Positions 48,053-56,292 are shown, counted from the stretch's first letter. The stretch is DNA of 64,000 nucleotides from NCEH01 sp043195195 (GCF_043195195.1 NZ_JBAFWT010000028.1:9521-73520); one strand, 5' to 3'. Numbers and translations are program-made. The notes: generated by a model from the sequence alone, not told the origin.

Positions 48053-48397
48053 ATGGCCATCACCTTCCGGCCCGGCGACGAGGTCGTGCAGCCATTCCTC
48101 CTTGTTGTTGACGACACCATCGTCAACATCTCGGATGGGACTGTCTCTGCACAGGTGGTCGCGCGCGGCATAAACATCGACCTCACAGTGGGCGCGGGCA
48201 TCGTGATCGAACAGCCAGCGCCCGCTCCCGCGTCCGATGGGGCGGGGCAGGTTGCCCATGGGCTGGTCGTGCTTGATGAGGCCCTGACGGGAACCCTGCC
48301 CATCGGCAACCTCACGCGCCTCCATATTTATTACGTCAACTCGGCAGGCGTCCGCATGTCGGCGGAATGCATCGACCTTATAGGTGTCTCATGTTGA
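48053..48397 (+). CDS. Small phage structural protein (114 aa)
   Basis: Start at ATG 48053. The beta-rich 114-aa product (MAITFRPGDEVVQPFLLVVD, ISDGTVSAQVVARGINIDLT) looks like an immunoglobulin-like or baseplate-type domain as found between fibre genes (BppU-like pattern). Function inferred only from position. Confidence 0.55.
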   Translation: MAITFRPGDEVVQPFLLVVDDTIVNISDGTVSAQVVARGINIDLTVGAGIVIEQPAPAPASDGAGQVAHGLVVLDEALTGTLPIGNLTRLHIYYVNSAGVRMSAECIDLIGVSC

Positions 48398-49434
48398 CAG
48401 GGCCACGCATCATCGCAGGGCGGCGGCCGCTCGAAATCGTTCGGCTGATCGGCGTTTCCGCTCTGCAGGGACCGAGCTGCGCGGCGGGGATCTCCGCTCT
48501 TGCGCTTGATGTGGAGTGCGAGGCCCGGCGTGTCCGCCGTGCAGCCGGGGTGGCAGAGATTGCGGCATCTGCGGCGGGCGAGGCCCGGCGTGTCCGCCGT
48601 GCAGAGGGCATCTCCCCCCTCGTGTTATCTGCCTCTGCGGGTGGGCGCAGGGTACGCCGGGCCGGCGGGGCATCTGCGTTGTCGATGGGCGGGGCGGCTT
48701 CTGCAGTGTCTCTTGATACAAGCGCCGCGGCTCTGATTGCGAGGATGACGGTGCGGCCCGATGTGGCGCGCGTGTCTTTTATCAACGACATTATTCGAGC
48801 GCTCAAAACGGCCGGGCTATGGACCAAATTTGACGTGCTCTATTTCACGGCGGCACACGATGCCCAGGCCGCGCGGCTGAATTGGATCAGTAGCTCCAAC
48901 ATCTTGGCGCCGGTCAACTCGCCGACCTTCACCCCGGATCGGGGATACACGGGCGGCGGGACGTCTTATCTCGACACTGGCGCTAACCCGAGCACGCAAT
49001 TTACGAGGGCCACGCTGAACTCGTCCTGCTATGGCGCGTGGGCTACGAGCGATCTTGCTGACTCTGGGTTTGCGCTGGGCGATGCCAACGGCGCCTCCAT
49101 GCTGGTGCAGCCCCGAAGTGCCGGGAACGCAATGAGTGTGCGGGTTAACGACGACTCTGGCCTTGCCGTAGGGTCAGCGACCTCGCTCGGGATGACAGTA
49201 GGCAATCGGTCTGGGTCCGCTGCTCGGCAGATATACCGCAATGGTGTGTCCGTTGGGTCGGACGTGCGGCCTTCCGTTGCTATGCCAACGACGCTCTATC
49301 TCCTGCGGCGGCAGTCGATCTATTGGCCCGGTCGGATTGGGATGGCGTTCGCCGGCGCTTCACTCAACGCGACAGAGCAAGCCGCCCTGTACGGCATCGC
49401 GAACACCTACATGACTGGCGTGGGAGCAGCCTGA
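48391..49434 (+). CDS. Fibre-region protein with N-terminal repeats and LamG-like C part
   Basis: Start at ATG 48391. The 347-aa protein begins MLTGPRIIAGRRPLEIVRLI. Residues about 20-110 hold four imperfect copies of an (E/G)xRRVRRAxG(V/I) unit, two of which are coded by an exact 27-bp repeat. The C-terminal 200 residues read as a LamG-like beta sandwich (GGTSYLDTGANPSTQFTRAT, ARQIYRNGVSVGSDVRPS). It may be a carbohydrate-binding fibre tip, with repeat number variable. Confidence 0.6.
   Translation: MLTGPRIIAGRRPLEIVRLIGVSALQGPSCAAGISALALDVECEARRVRRAAGVAEIAASAAGEARRVRRAEGISPLVLSASAGGRRVRRAGGASALSMGGAASAVSLDTSAAALIARMTVRPDVARVSFINDIIRALKTAGLWTKFDVLYFTAAHDAQAARLNWISSSNILAPVNSPTFTPDRGYTGGGTSYLDTGANPSTQFTRATLNSSCYGAWATSDLADSGFALGDANGASMLVQPRSAGNAMSVRVNDDSGLAVGSATSLGMTVGNRSGSAARQIYRNGVSVGSDVRPSVAMPTTLYLLRRQSIYWPGRIGMAFAGASLNATEQAALYGIANTYMTGVGAA
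48518..48604. repeat. 27-bp direct repeat with 60-bp period
   Basis: 48518-48544 and 48578-48604 are identical and code for the EARRVRRA unit. Recombination between them would change protein length by 20 residues in frame. Confidence 0.8.
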
Positions 49435-49655
49435 TGCAATTTATCGTGCTTACCGCAGCGCAGAGCGACGCGGTGTACGGCACAGGCGCGGATGGGGCGC
49501 GCCTGGAGCCAGTGTGCCTGGCGGGCGGTGCGCCGTGGGTTTTGCCCGTTACCGTGCTCGCTGATCCGGCTCATGCTGGCACGCACCAGATGCTCTCGGC
49601 ATTGCCGATACGGGAGGTCGCCCCCGACGAATGGCCACCATCTGACCTGGCCTGA
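49434..49655 (+). CDS. Small phage protein (73 aa)
   Basis: ATG 49434 overlaps the previous stop. The 73-aa product begins MQFIVLTAAQSDAVYGTGAD and ends EVAPDEWPPSDLA. Short proteins of this type often follow fibre genes. Function unknown. Confidence 0.5.
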   Translation: MQFIVLTAAQSDAVYGTGADGARLEPVCLAGGAPWVLPVTVLADPAHAGTHQMLSALPIREVAPDEWPPSDLA

Positions 49656-49680
49656 CGCCCCTTCGTCGTCCGTCTAACCA

Positions 49681-49703
49681 GCCGCCCGTTGAGGCGGCTT
49701 TTT
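49681..49703 (+). terminator. Terminator before the lysis genes
   Basis: GCCGCC/GGCGGC stem with CGTTGA loop, followed by five T. Confidence 0.75.
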
Positions 49704-49725
49704 CATTTCCACCTGGAGAAATCCT

Positions 49726-50961
49726 ATGCCGCCGACCTTCAACGCCCTGAAGGGCGAATACGCACGCCTATGGGATGCGATGGACCTTGAACCTAAGAAG
49801 GTCGCGGCCATCGACAAGGTGGCCCGGCGTATCATCGCTAATCGAGCGCGTTATGTCGCGATCGAGGACGTGACCGGCGTGCCGTGGGCATTCATCGGCG
49901 TCCTCCACAACCGCGAAAGCTCTGGGTCTTTCTCGACCCACCTCCACAACGGCGATCCGCTCGGCGCCAGGACCACGCATGTCCCCAAGGGCCGGCCGAA
50001 AGCGCCTCCCGCCAATGGCAAGCGCTACACCTGGGAGGAAAGCGCCATCGATGCCGTGCGCTACGACGGCCTGGACAAAGTCACCGACTGGTGCGTCGAG
50101 CGCTGTCTGTTCCAGGGCGAGGGCTACAACGGCTGGGGCTATCGCAACAATGGTGTGCCCTCCGCCTATCTCTGGAGCTTCAGCGATATCTATCAGGGCG
50201 GCAAGTACATCGCGGATCGCGTGTGGAGCGCGACCGCGATGGATGCGCAGATGGGCATCGCTCCGCTGATGCAGCGGCTGATGGTGCTCGATCCGTCCAT
50301 CAGCTTCGGCTCGACCTCCGCCGCTCCGCAGTTTGTGATAGGCGGGGTGCTCGCCGAAAGGATCGTGCCTTCTGCGCCCGCGCCCAAGGTGCTCGGGCCC
50401 GGCGACCTCGACAAGGCGCAGGTCGAGACACTGCAGGCAACCCTGCGCGACAAAGGCATCCCGCAGGTTGGCATGATCGATGGGGCGTGGGGCACGAACA
50501 CCACGGCGGCCATCCGCACATTCCAACAGCGGGCGGGACTTCCAGCGACCGGCGAACTGGATGTGGTGACGGCGGCGGCGCTCGCCACCACGCCGAAGCT
50601 GGCGGTGGCCGGCCCGCGGGCGGATGTGACGGCGGCGGATCTGCGGGCAGCCGGCTCCACCGAGGCACGGGCGAACTGGCGCAACAAGGCCGCGGCTATG
50701 ATCATCGGCGCGCCGGCGGCGGCGGGAGCGGTGATCAACGGCGCCGCCAGCCACCTGGGCGATGCTGCGGGCTATGTGCAACACGCCAAGGATCTGGCGG
50801 GGGATGTGCCCTCGTGGATCTGGCTCATGGCGATCGCCGGTATCGCCGCCGCCATCTGGTGGAACAGCCAGCGCGCAACCGTCGCCAAGGTCGACTCCGT
50901 GCGCTCCGGGCAGGATGCCGGGCCGGCCGCCCTGGCGCAGGTGATCGGTGGCGGCAAATGA
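49726..50961 (+). CDS. Endolysin with peptidoglycan-binding domain and C-terminal membrane helix
   Basis: The 411-aa protein has a lysozyme-like catalytic part (VPWAFIGVLHNRESSGSFST, LHNGDPLGARTTHVPKG; the Glu of HNRES is the likely catalyst). A peptidoglycan-binding domain follows (AQVETLQATLRDKGIPQVGM, AAIRTFQQRAGLPATGELD), then a C-terminal transmembrane helix (WIWLMAIAGIAAAIWW). It degrades the cell wall at lysis. The C-terminal anchor suggests control through the membrane. Confidence 0.88.
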   Translation: MPPTFNALKGEYARLWDAMDLEPKKVAAIDKVARRIIANRARYVAIEDVTGVPWAFIGVLHNRESSGSFSTHLHNGDPLGARTTHVPKGRPKAPPANGKRYTWEESAIDAVRYDGLDKVTDWCVERCLFQGEGYNGWGYRNNGVPSAYLWSFSDIYQGGKYIADRVWSATAMDAQMGIAPLMQRLMVLDPSISFGSTSAAPQFVIGGVLAERIVPSAPAPKVLGPGDLDKAQVETLQATLRDKGIPQVGMIDGAWGTNTTAAIRTFQQRAGLPATGELDVVTAAALATTPKLAVAGPRADVTAADLRAAGSTEARANWRNKAAAMIIGAPAAAGAVINGAASHLGDAAGYVQHAKDLAGDVPSWIWLMAIAGIAAAIWWNSQRATVAKVDSVRSGQDAGPAALAQVIGGGK

Positions 50962-51191
50962 CGATCAGCATCTCTCTCGGATGGTGGCTCCTGCCGGCCA
51001 TCATCACCGTTGCGTCATATGCGTCGGCGCTCGTCCTCAGCGCGCGCTCAGCAAGCCGGACACCCCGCGGCGGGAATTACAATTTCGGATCTATGTGGGA
51101 CGCGATGCTCGCGGTCGTCCTGCTTCTGATCGCTACTGTCATATCCATGGCCGCATGGCTCGCATGGGTGCTTATCGGGGGCGCGGCATGA
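50958..51191 (+). CDS. Two-helix membrane protein, holin candidate
   Basis: Start at ATG 50958 (ATGA overlap). The 77-aa protein has two transmembrane helices (LGWWLLPAIITVASYASALV and AMLAVVLLLIATVISMAAWL) with a short polar loop. Size, topology and place after the endolysin suit a class II holin. Confidence 0.55.
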   Translation: MTISISLGWWLLPAIITVASYASALVLSARSASRTPRGGNYNFGSMWDAMLAVVLLLIATVISMAAWLAWVLIGGAA

Positions 51192-51562
51192 TCGCCGCCG
51201 CACTCGCTTGGGCCGCGACGCTGCCATGGCTCCTACCGGCGCTTGCCGCCGGCGCCGGCGTCATCGTCACCATCGTCTTTGGTGGTGACTGGTGGCTGGC
51301 CACGATCTGCGCCGCCGGCCTTGCCGGCTTCGTCCTCATCTGGCGGCTGTTCGGCCTCAAGCCTGCGGTGGCGTGGCTGCTGGCGGTTGCTGCCGTCCTC
51401 ATTGATCAGCGGGCGGCCGAGCGCGGCGCGGCCTCCCAAGCACAAAAGGAGAAAGCCGATGCCGATCATCGAGCCGTCGCGCGCGAGCGCGTTCAAGAGG
51501 ACGTTGCGTCTTTGCATGATGCTGAGCTGCGTCGGCGTGCTCGCCGCTGGGTGCCAGACTGA
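51188..51562 (+). CDS. i-spanin (Rz-like)
   Basis: Start at ATG 51188. The 124-aa protein has N-terminal hydrophobic helices (MIAAALAWAATLPWLLPALA, VAWLLAVAAVLID) followed by a charged periplasmic coil (AQKEKADADHRAVARERVQE). The o-spanin gene starts inside it in another frame, the standard Rz/Rz1 arrangement. Confidence 0.75.
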   Translation: MIAAALAWAATLPWLLPALAAGAGVIVTIVFGGDWWLATICAAGLAGFVLIWRLFGLKPAVAWLLAVAAVLIDQRAAERGAASQAQKEKADADHRAVARERVQEDVASLHDAELRRRARRWVPD

Positions 51563-51740
51563 CGGCAAGGGCACGGCGCCGGCGGCCGAGTGCCGGGGCA
51601 GGACGCCGATCCTGCTCACCCGCGACCAGGTCGCAGCCATGCCGGCCGCCCAGCTTGCGCCGATCACCGCACACAATGAGCAGTTGGAGGCGGAATGCGG
51701 CATCAGGCCGCCGAATCCGAGCGGGCAGGGGAAGGGCTGA
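51459..51740 (+). CDS. o-spanin lipoprotein (Rz1-like)
   Basis: The 93-aa product begins MPIIEPSRASAFKRTLRLCM and has lipobox VLAAGC, so the mature lipoprotein starts at that Cys. A proline/alanine-rich short tail follows. It overlaps the i-spanin gene by 104 bp in another frame. Together they fuse inner and outer membranes at lysis. Confidence 0.8.
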   Translation: MPIIEPSRASAFKRTLRLCMMLSCVGVLAAGCQTDGKGTAPAAECRGRTPILLTRDQVAAMPAAQLAPITAHNEQLEAECGIRPPNPSGQGKG

Positions 51741-52201
51741 TGCTGATCCTTCACATCCGCCACCACTTCCGCGCCCGCGCCACCGAGTGGATGCTTTCGG
51801 GCGTCATGCTGCTGTGGGGCGCGCTCCTGCTGCGGCCAGGCCAAGCGTTCTCCCAGCCGGCCTACAGCGAGCTGGCCCGGATCGCGTCAGAGGAATGGTG
51901 GGGCTGGATATGCCTCATCACCGGCGCGGTCCGGCTGGTGGCGCTGATCATCAACGGCGCCATGCGTCCGTCACCGCACCTGCGGGCGGGGCTGGCCTTC
52001 CTATCCTCCTATTTCTGGTTCGAGCTTTCGCTCGGCTTCCTGCTGGCCGGCGGGTACGGCACGGCGCTCGCCGTCTACCCGCTGGCCTTCGTGTTCGATC
52101 TGTTTAATGCGGCCATGGCTGCCGGAGACGCGGGTGCAAGCGACCGGGCCGTCATCATGGCAAAAAAGAAGGTGGAGACCAGCCATGGCGGGGGGAGTTG
52201 A
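51740..52201 (+). CDS. Multi-pass phage membrane protein (153 aa)
   Basis: Start at ATG 51740, overlapping the spanin stop. Four hydrophobic segments are visible (WMLSGVMLLWGALLLRPGQA, WWGWICLITGAVRLVALI, LAFLSSYFWFELSLGFLLAG, ALAVYPLAFVFDLF), then a basic tail. Present in similar lysis-end regions of alphaproteobacterial phages; may act as a second holin or antiholin. Function unproven. Confidence 0.55.
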   Translation: MLILHIRHHFRARATEWMLSGVMLLWGALLLRPGQAFSQPAYSELARIASEEWWGWICLITGAVRLVALIINGAMRPSPHLRAGLAFLSSYFWFELSLGFLLAGGYGTALAVYPLAFVFDLFNAAMAAGDAGASDRAVIMAKKKVETSHGGGS

Positions 52202-52559
52202 AGGTGTGCCGCCGGGTTACGAAGGAATCGCCACAGCCCTGAGCATCATTGGTGCCGCGCTAATCGTAGCATGGCGGTATGCCAAAGCATTTATGGGGTC
52301 GCCGCCACCGACCTCATCGACTGAAATGCAAGTGGTAGGCGGGGCGCTCGCCGACCGCGGCGCCATGGACCGCCTGGCACAGAGCATCGACCAGCAGACC
52401 GAGGGAATCGAGCGCGTTGGCGATCTGCTTGATCGGTTGATCGAGCAGCAGGATCGCCACCACGCCGCCAAGAACCTCGACACCCTGCATAGGCGGCTCG
52501 ACGATATGGACGATCTAAAGCGCGCGTTGGATGACCTGCGCCGACGAATGCCCTCTTAA
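52185..52559 (+). CDS. Small membrane-anchored coiled-coil protein
   Basis: Start at ATG 52185, overlapping the previous gene. The 124-aa product has one transmembrane helix (ATALSIIGAALIVAWRYAKA) and a long coiled coil (LAQSIDQQTEGIERVGDLLD, LHRRLDDMDDLKRALDDLRR). It may be a late-lysis or DNA-entry accessory protein. Confidence 0.55.
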   Translation: MAGGVEGVPPGYEGIATALSIIGAALIVAWRYAKAFMGSPPPTSSTEMQVVGGALADRGAMDRLAQSIDQQTEGIERVGDLLDRLIEQQDRHHAAKNLDTLHRRLDDMDDLKRALDDLRRRMPS

Positions 52560-52593
52560 CGGTCCCGTGCCGGCGGTTCCGGCCCTCCCCACT

Positions 52594-52631
52594 GGCCCCG
52601 TCTCCATTCACCGGGAGGCGGGGCCTTTTTT
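52594..52631 (+). terminator. Late operon terminator
   Basis: GGCCCCGTCTCC pairs with GGGAGGCGGGGCC around ATTCACC, then six or seven T. It ends the rightward late transcript. Confidence 0.85.
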
Positions 52632-52925
52632 GTCGTTCAGGGCGTCGTGCCAGGCCCAATAGGCGCGCTCGGCCGCCAGTGCGGCATCCCTTGGCGTCGC
52701 CTCCCGACCGCTTCCCAGATTGGTGCCGGCGCCGGCCGCCGCCCATATCCAACGCGGGGCGTCAGCTGGGCCGGAACCGCTGTCGTAGATCCGGCAATAT
52801 GGTTTGAGCCCACATGGCCCACCGGGCCACGTCGCAGGCGCGGCGCTGTAATCGTGTGGTGACCCCTTGCCGCAAGGCCATGTACGCCGCCACGGCAGGC
52901 ATAGTTCCGGCGTTTTCTCTGTCAT
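52608..52925 (-). CDS. Phage hypothetical protein on the opposite strand (105 aa)
   Basis: Start at ATG 52925. The 105-aa product begins MTEKTPELCLPWRRTWPCGK and has three or four cysteines, GPCGLKPYCRIYDSGSG and RAYWAWHDALNDKKGPASR. It is on the minus strand facing the late terminator, so it may be expressed in the lysogen. Function unknown; could be a moron. Confidence 0.45.
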   Translation of the reverse strand: MTEKTPELCLPWRRTWPCGKGSPHDYSAAPATWPGGPCGLKPYCRIYDSGSGPADAPRWIWAAAGAGTNLGSGREATPRDAALAAERAYWAWHDALNDKKGPASR

Positions 52926-53094
52926 TCTGATGCGGCAATCTCTCCCCATCGCGCGCCGGTGGGGCCTCAAGGCGCGACAACGCCTCTCCGCTGCGGGATT
53001 TCCATGGCAGGATCATCCCCGCTCAGCCTCAGGTTCCATGAAAGCTGCCCACCGTGCGCACCGGTGCGCCCGTGGAGGCTAGCGTGTTCATGGA

Positions 53095-53952
53095 ATGTTC
53101 TCAATGTCTCACGATTTGTTGCGGAATGTTACTCCGGTTCGCCCGGCTGCGCCTTACATCGGTGGAAAGCGTCAGCTGGCCTCTCTTCTGACCGTTATGA
53201 TTGATGCGGTGCCTCACCGCACCTATGCTGAACCCTTCGTTGGCATGGGCGGAGTGTTCCTGCGCCGCCGGCGCGCTCCGCCCTGCGAGGTGATCAACGA
53301 TATCTCCGGAGACGTAGCGACCTTCTTCCGCATCCTTCAACGCCACTATCAGGCGTTCATGGACATGCTCAAGTGGCGGCTGACCAGCCGCGAGGAATTT
53401 GCTCGCCTTCTCGCCACACCCCCTGACACCCTGACCGATCTTGAGCGCGCCGCCCGATTTCTCTATCTGCAGCGCGCCGCATTTGGGGGGAAGGTAGAGG
53501 GTCGCTCGTTCGGGGTCTCCAACGGACTACCAGGGCGTTTCGACGTGGTGCGCCTCGGGAGCATCTTAGATGAACTCCATCAGCGCCTCTCGGGCGTCAT
53601 CATAGAGCGTCTGCCCTATACCGACTTCATCGCCCGCTACGACGGACCCGAGGTGCTGTTCTATTTGGACCCACCCTATTTCGGCTCGGAGGGCGATTAT
53701 GGCGCAGGGGCCTTCGCACGGAGTGAGTTCGCTCGGTTGGCCACGCATCTTGCGGCAATCAAGGGCCGCTTTATTCTGTCGATCAACGATGTGCCAGAGA
53801 CCCGGGCATTGTTCTCGGCCTTCGAGTGCCAAGAGGTGGACCTAGTCTATACAATCTCGGACGGGCAACCGAAGGCGGTACGGGAACTCATTTTCACGTC
53901 TCCGGGTCTGCCAACTCCGGCGGACCGGGCGCCACGGCTCTTCGACGATTGA
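53095..53952 (+). CDS. Dam-type DNA adenine methylase (D12 class)
   Basis: The 285-aa enzyme has AdoMet motif PYIGGKRQLASLL near residue 20 (D12 pattern PF-G-K), YAEPFVGMGGVFLRR, and catalytic DPPYFGSEGDYG near residue 190. It would methylate adenine in a short palindrome, for DNA protection or packaging control. ATG 53104 is an alternative start. It is the last phage gene before attR and appears to be monocistronic, so it may be expressed in the lysogen. Confidence 0.88.
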   Translation: MFSMSHDLLRNVTPVRPAAPYIGGKRQLASLLTVMIDAVPHRTYAEPFVGMGGVFLRRRRAPPCEVINDISGDVATFFRILQRHYQAFMDMLKWRLTSREEFARLLATPPDTLTDLERAARFLYLQRAAFGGKVEGRSFGVSNGLPGRFDVVRLGSILDELHQRLSGVIIERLPYTDFIARYDGPEVLFYLDPPYFGSEGDYGAGAFARSEFARLATHLAAIKGRFILSINDVPETRALFSAFECQEVDLVYTISDGQPKAVRELIFTSPGLPTPADRAPRLFDD

Positions 53953-54039
53953 TGCGGACGCTTCTGTGCTCAAAAAAGGTGCACTCGACGCGGACAGATC
54001 CCCGCAATCCACAGGCCTCAACGACCTGCGACAAGAACT

Positions 54040-54059
54040 CCCGGAAAATTCCCGAAAAT
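54040..54059. promoter_or_regulatory. Candidate integrase arm-type site, right end
   Basis: TCCCGGAAAATTCCCGAAAA is a close copy of the motif at 1318-1337 inside attL. Confidence 0.4.
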
Positions 54060-54119
54060 GAGGATCTTAGAGTTGGAAAAGCACTATCTTATCATACACT
54101 TAAGTAAAATCCGGCGCCA

Positions 54120-54176
54120 TGCTCCCAAAGCAGATGCGCTACCGGGCTGCGCTATGCTCCGACGGGCGAAGCGCCT
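54120..54176. repeat. attR of the prophage (57-bp repeat)
   Basis: Identical to 1167-1223. It contains only nucleotides 1-42 of tRNA-Pro; the bases that follow to the left (CCGGCGCCA) do not complete the tRNA. To the right lies the native upstream region of the tRNA. Confidence 0.93.
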
Positions 54177-54311
54177 GACCCTTCCTTAGTTTTTTAACGT
54201 GCAACCCGCAAGAGGTCGGCGGAATTTACAGCGGTGCGGGTGAGAGTGAGGGCGCATCTTTGTCGATGTTCTCAACGACGAGCGGTCGTTAGGCTTCACA
54301 CGCCCTTGGGT

Positions 54312-54812
54312 CTACTTGCCGTCAAAGAGGCCGGTCGAAAGCCGATCGCCAGGGGCGATTCCGAGTCGTTTCGCGCCGCCGCCCGCGATCTCAACCACTA
54401 CTTTCACCGGCTCGCCGGAAGAGATAGTCCGCGTTGAGAAAGGCGTGGTCATCTCCTCGATCCGGGCGATCGTTCCGTCGGCGCGCACGAACAGCATGTC
54501 GAGGGGAATGTAAGTGTTCTTCATCCACATATAAACCGGCTCGACCTTTCCGAAGTCGAACAGCATTCCCTGCCGTTCCGGCAATTCCTTGCGATACATG
54601 AGGCCGGTCATGCGTTGCTCATCGGTGCGGGCAACTTCCACCTCCAGCACCACGACGCCGGTGCGGGTGGCGATTTCCAGTGCCTCCAGCGGCGCATCCG
54701 CCGCCCGCGCGGGTAAGGCGCCGATGCTGCCCGTCAACGCGAGGAGAAGTGTGGCGCAAGCCAGCATAATGCGCCCGGGAGAGACGACTCCCGCCCAAAA
54801 CGACCGCTGCAT
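54312..54812 (-). CDS. DUF192 family exported protein
   Basis: The 166-aa host protein begins MQRSFWAGVVSPGRIMLACA with a signal peptide cleaved after ARA. The mature part has EVARTDEQRMTGLMYRKELP, GMLFDFGKVEPVYMWMKNTY and IPLDMLFVRADGTI, the DUF192 signature. It is a small periplasmic barrel of unknown function, often encoded beside cold-shock genes in Hyphomicrobiales. Confidence 0.9.
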   Translation of the reverse strand: MQRSFWAGVVSPGRIMLACATLLLALTGSIGALPARAADAPLEALEIATRTGVVVLEVEVARTDEQRMTGLMYRKELPERQGMLFDFGKVEPVYMWMKNTYIPLDMLFVRADGTIARIEEMTTPFSTRTISSGEPVKVVVEIAGGGAKRLGIAPGDRLSTGLFDGK

Positions 54813-54821
54813 GAAAGATCC

Positions 54822-55400
54822 TCAGTGCTTCTCGGGAAGACCGTCCTCGACCTTGACGTCGGTGGCCATCAGCCCCTTCGGACCGTCACCATAGCGGACC
54901 TGGACATCCTGTCCCGGTCGCAATTCCGTGAGGCCGCGTCGGCGCAGAGTTTCCATGTGGACGAAGATGTCCGGCTTGTCCTCGCCCTGGGTCAGGAAGC
55001 CGAACCCACGCAAGCGGTTGAACCATTTGACGGTTGCGGCTTCGAAGCTGCCGCTCGGTTCGATGGTGGCGCGGGCACGCGTGGCGGGGAGGGAAGGGGG
55101 AATGGCGGTGGAGAGATCGAGCGAGACCACACGGAAGGCCTGCAATCCCTTGGCGCGTTCTACGGCCTCGCAGACAATACGCGCGCCCTCCATGGCGGTC
55201 AGAAAACCGCCGCGCCGCAGGCAGGTGACGTGGATCAGAATGTCGGAGCCGCCGCCGTCAGGGACGATGAAGCCGTAGCCCTTGGTCACGTCGAACCATT
55301 TGATCGCGCCTGCGACCTCGATGAGGCGCACAGGGGACTCCGCCAGATCCTCTGACGGGGCGATGGAATCCGGCCCAAGCCCTTGTCCGTAGGAGCCCAT
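54822..55400 (-). CDS. Double cold-shock-domain protein
   Basis: Start taken at ATG 55400 (MGSYGQGLGPDSIAPSEDLA); longer starts at 55433 and beyond are possible. The 192-aa protein has two cold-shock domains: AGAIKWFDVTKGYGFIVPDG then DILIHVTCLRR, and ATVKWFNRLRGFGFLTQGED then DIFVHMETLRRRG. The second retains RNP1/RNP2-like aromatic residues. It binds single-stranded nucleic acid, as the alphaproteobacterial CspA-type double-domain proteins do. Host gene. Confidence 0.88.
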   Translation of the reverse strand: MGSYGQGLGPDSIAPSEDLAESPVRLIEVAGAIKWFDVTKGYGFIVPDGGGSDILIHVTCLRRGGFLTAMEGARIVCEAVERAKGLQAFRVVSLDLSTAIPPSLPATRARATIEPSGSFEAATVKWFNRLRGFGFLTQGEDKPDIFVHMETLRRRGLTELRPGQDVQVRYGDGPKGLMATDVKVEDGLPEKH

Positions 55401-55530
55401 GTCCACCCCGACCGTTACGCGTGTACAGGCCATCGATTCAATTTCAGGATAGCAAGACATGGTCGCCTCGCACACCCCTTCCAGAACGCGGGTCCATGAT
55501 TTCGCGCCGTAAAAATAGGCAAGCATGCCT

Positions 55531-56292
55531 TTAGGTGAACGGCGCGAGCACGTCGCCGATTTCCGCGCGTACAATGAGATCCGCGAGATCGTCGAGTTCG
55601 GTCGGCTCGCGGTTGAGGATGACCAGGCGGGCCCCGTTCTCCTTGGCACGCAGCGGGAAGGCGGCGGCGGGATAGACCACCAGGGAGGAGCCGATGACGA
55701 TGAACAGGTCGCTCTCGCGGGTGAGCGCGCCGGCCCGCAGCATCTCAGTCTGAGGCATGGACTGGCCGAAGGAAATGGTCGCGCTCTTAACCGGCCCGCC
55801 GCAGGCCGGGCAATCGGGCGCCAATTCGCCGTGGGCGTGGAATTGGCCGCGCACCCAATCCAGATCATAGCGTGCCTCGCAGTCGAGGCAGGTGGCGTAG
55901 GTGCCGTTGCCGTGCAATTCCACCAGCGCATCGTTCGGAACGCCGGACGCCTGATGCAGGCCGTCGATATTTTGAGTAATGATTCCGGCAAGTTGGCCCT
56001 CGCGTATCAATCGCGCCAGAGCGATGTGGCCGCGCCCCGGCTCGGCGCTGGAAAAGGCGCGGTCCATGGCGAATTTCCGCCGCCACGCCTCGGTTCTGGC
56101 GGCGCGGTGGGCGAGGAAAATCTCGAACGGAATCGGCTTGTTCTGTGTCCAAAGCCCTCCGGGGGAACGAAAATCCGGGATCCCGGATTCGGTGGAGAGG
56201 CCCGCTCCGGTGAAGGCGACGGCATGGCGGGCTTGGGCGAGAAATTCCGCCAGCCGGGCCTGTGCGGTCTTGAGATCGGCTTCCAAATTCAT
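55531..56292 (-). CDS. cobB: NAD-dependent protein deacylase (sirtuin)
   Basis: Start at ATG 56292. The 253-aa enzyme has FTGAGLSTESGIPDFRSPGG, TQNIDGLHQASG, catalytic His in VELHGNGTYATC, two zinc CxxC pairs (CLDC and CPAC) and IGSSLVVYPAA. It removes acyl groups from lysines using NAD. Host gene, next to glyoxalase in opposite direction. Confidence 0.93.
   Translation of the reverse strand: MNLEADLKTAQARLAEFLAQARHAVAFTGAGLSTESGIPDFRSPGGLWTQNKPIPFEIFLAHRAARTEAWRRKFAMDRAFSSAEPGRGHIALARLIREGQLAGIITQNIDGLHQASGVPNDALVELHGNGTYATCLDCEARYDLDWVRGQFHAHGELAPDCPACGGPVKSATISFGQSMPQTEMLRAGALTRESDLFIVIGSSLVVYPAAAFPLRAKENGARLVILNREPTELDDLADLIVRAEIGDVLAPFT

Larger units (their letters stand above)
1167..54176. 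mobile_element. Complete siphovirus-type prophage integrated at tRNA-Pro
   Basis: The limits are a perfect 57-bp direct repeat at 1167-1223 and 54120-54176, with integrase and excisionase just inside the left copy. Contents in order are: leftward early operon, cI/cro switch, primase, methylase, SF3 helicase, iteron array, HNH nuclease, terminase, portal, protease, capsid, connectors, tail, fibres, lysis, Dam methylase. Every module needed for an HK97-like, cos-type, GTA-tailed phage appears intact except the major capsid gene, which is interrupted by a nested 10-kb element. Without that element the prophage would be about 43 kb. No decayed genes were seen, so it may be inducible. Confidence 0.93.

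Noticed and set aside
54120..54161. Second tRNA-Pro gene at the right end
   Set aside because: Only nucleotides 1-42 are present; the T-arm and acceptor 3' strand are missing, so it is the att repeat and not a gene.
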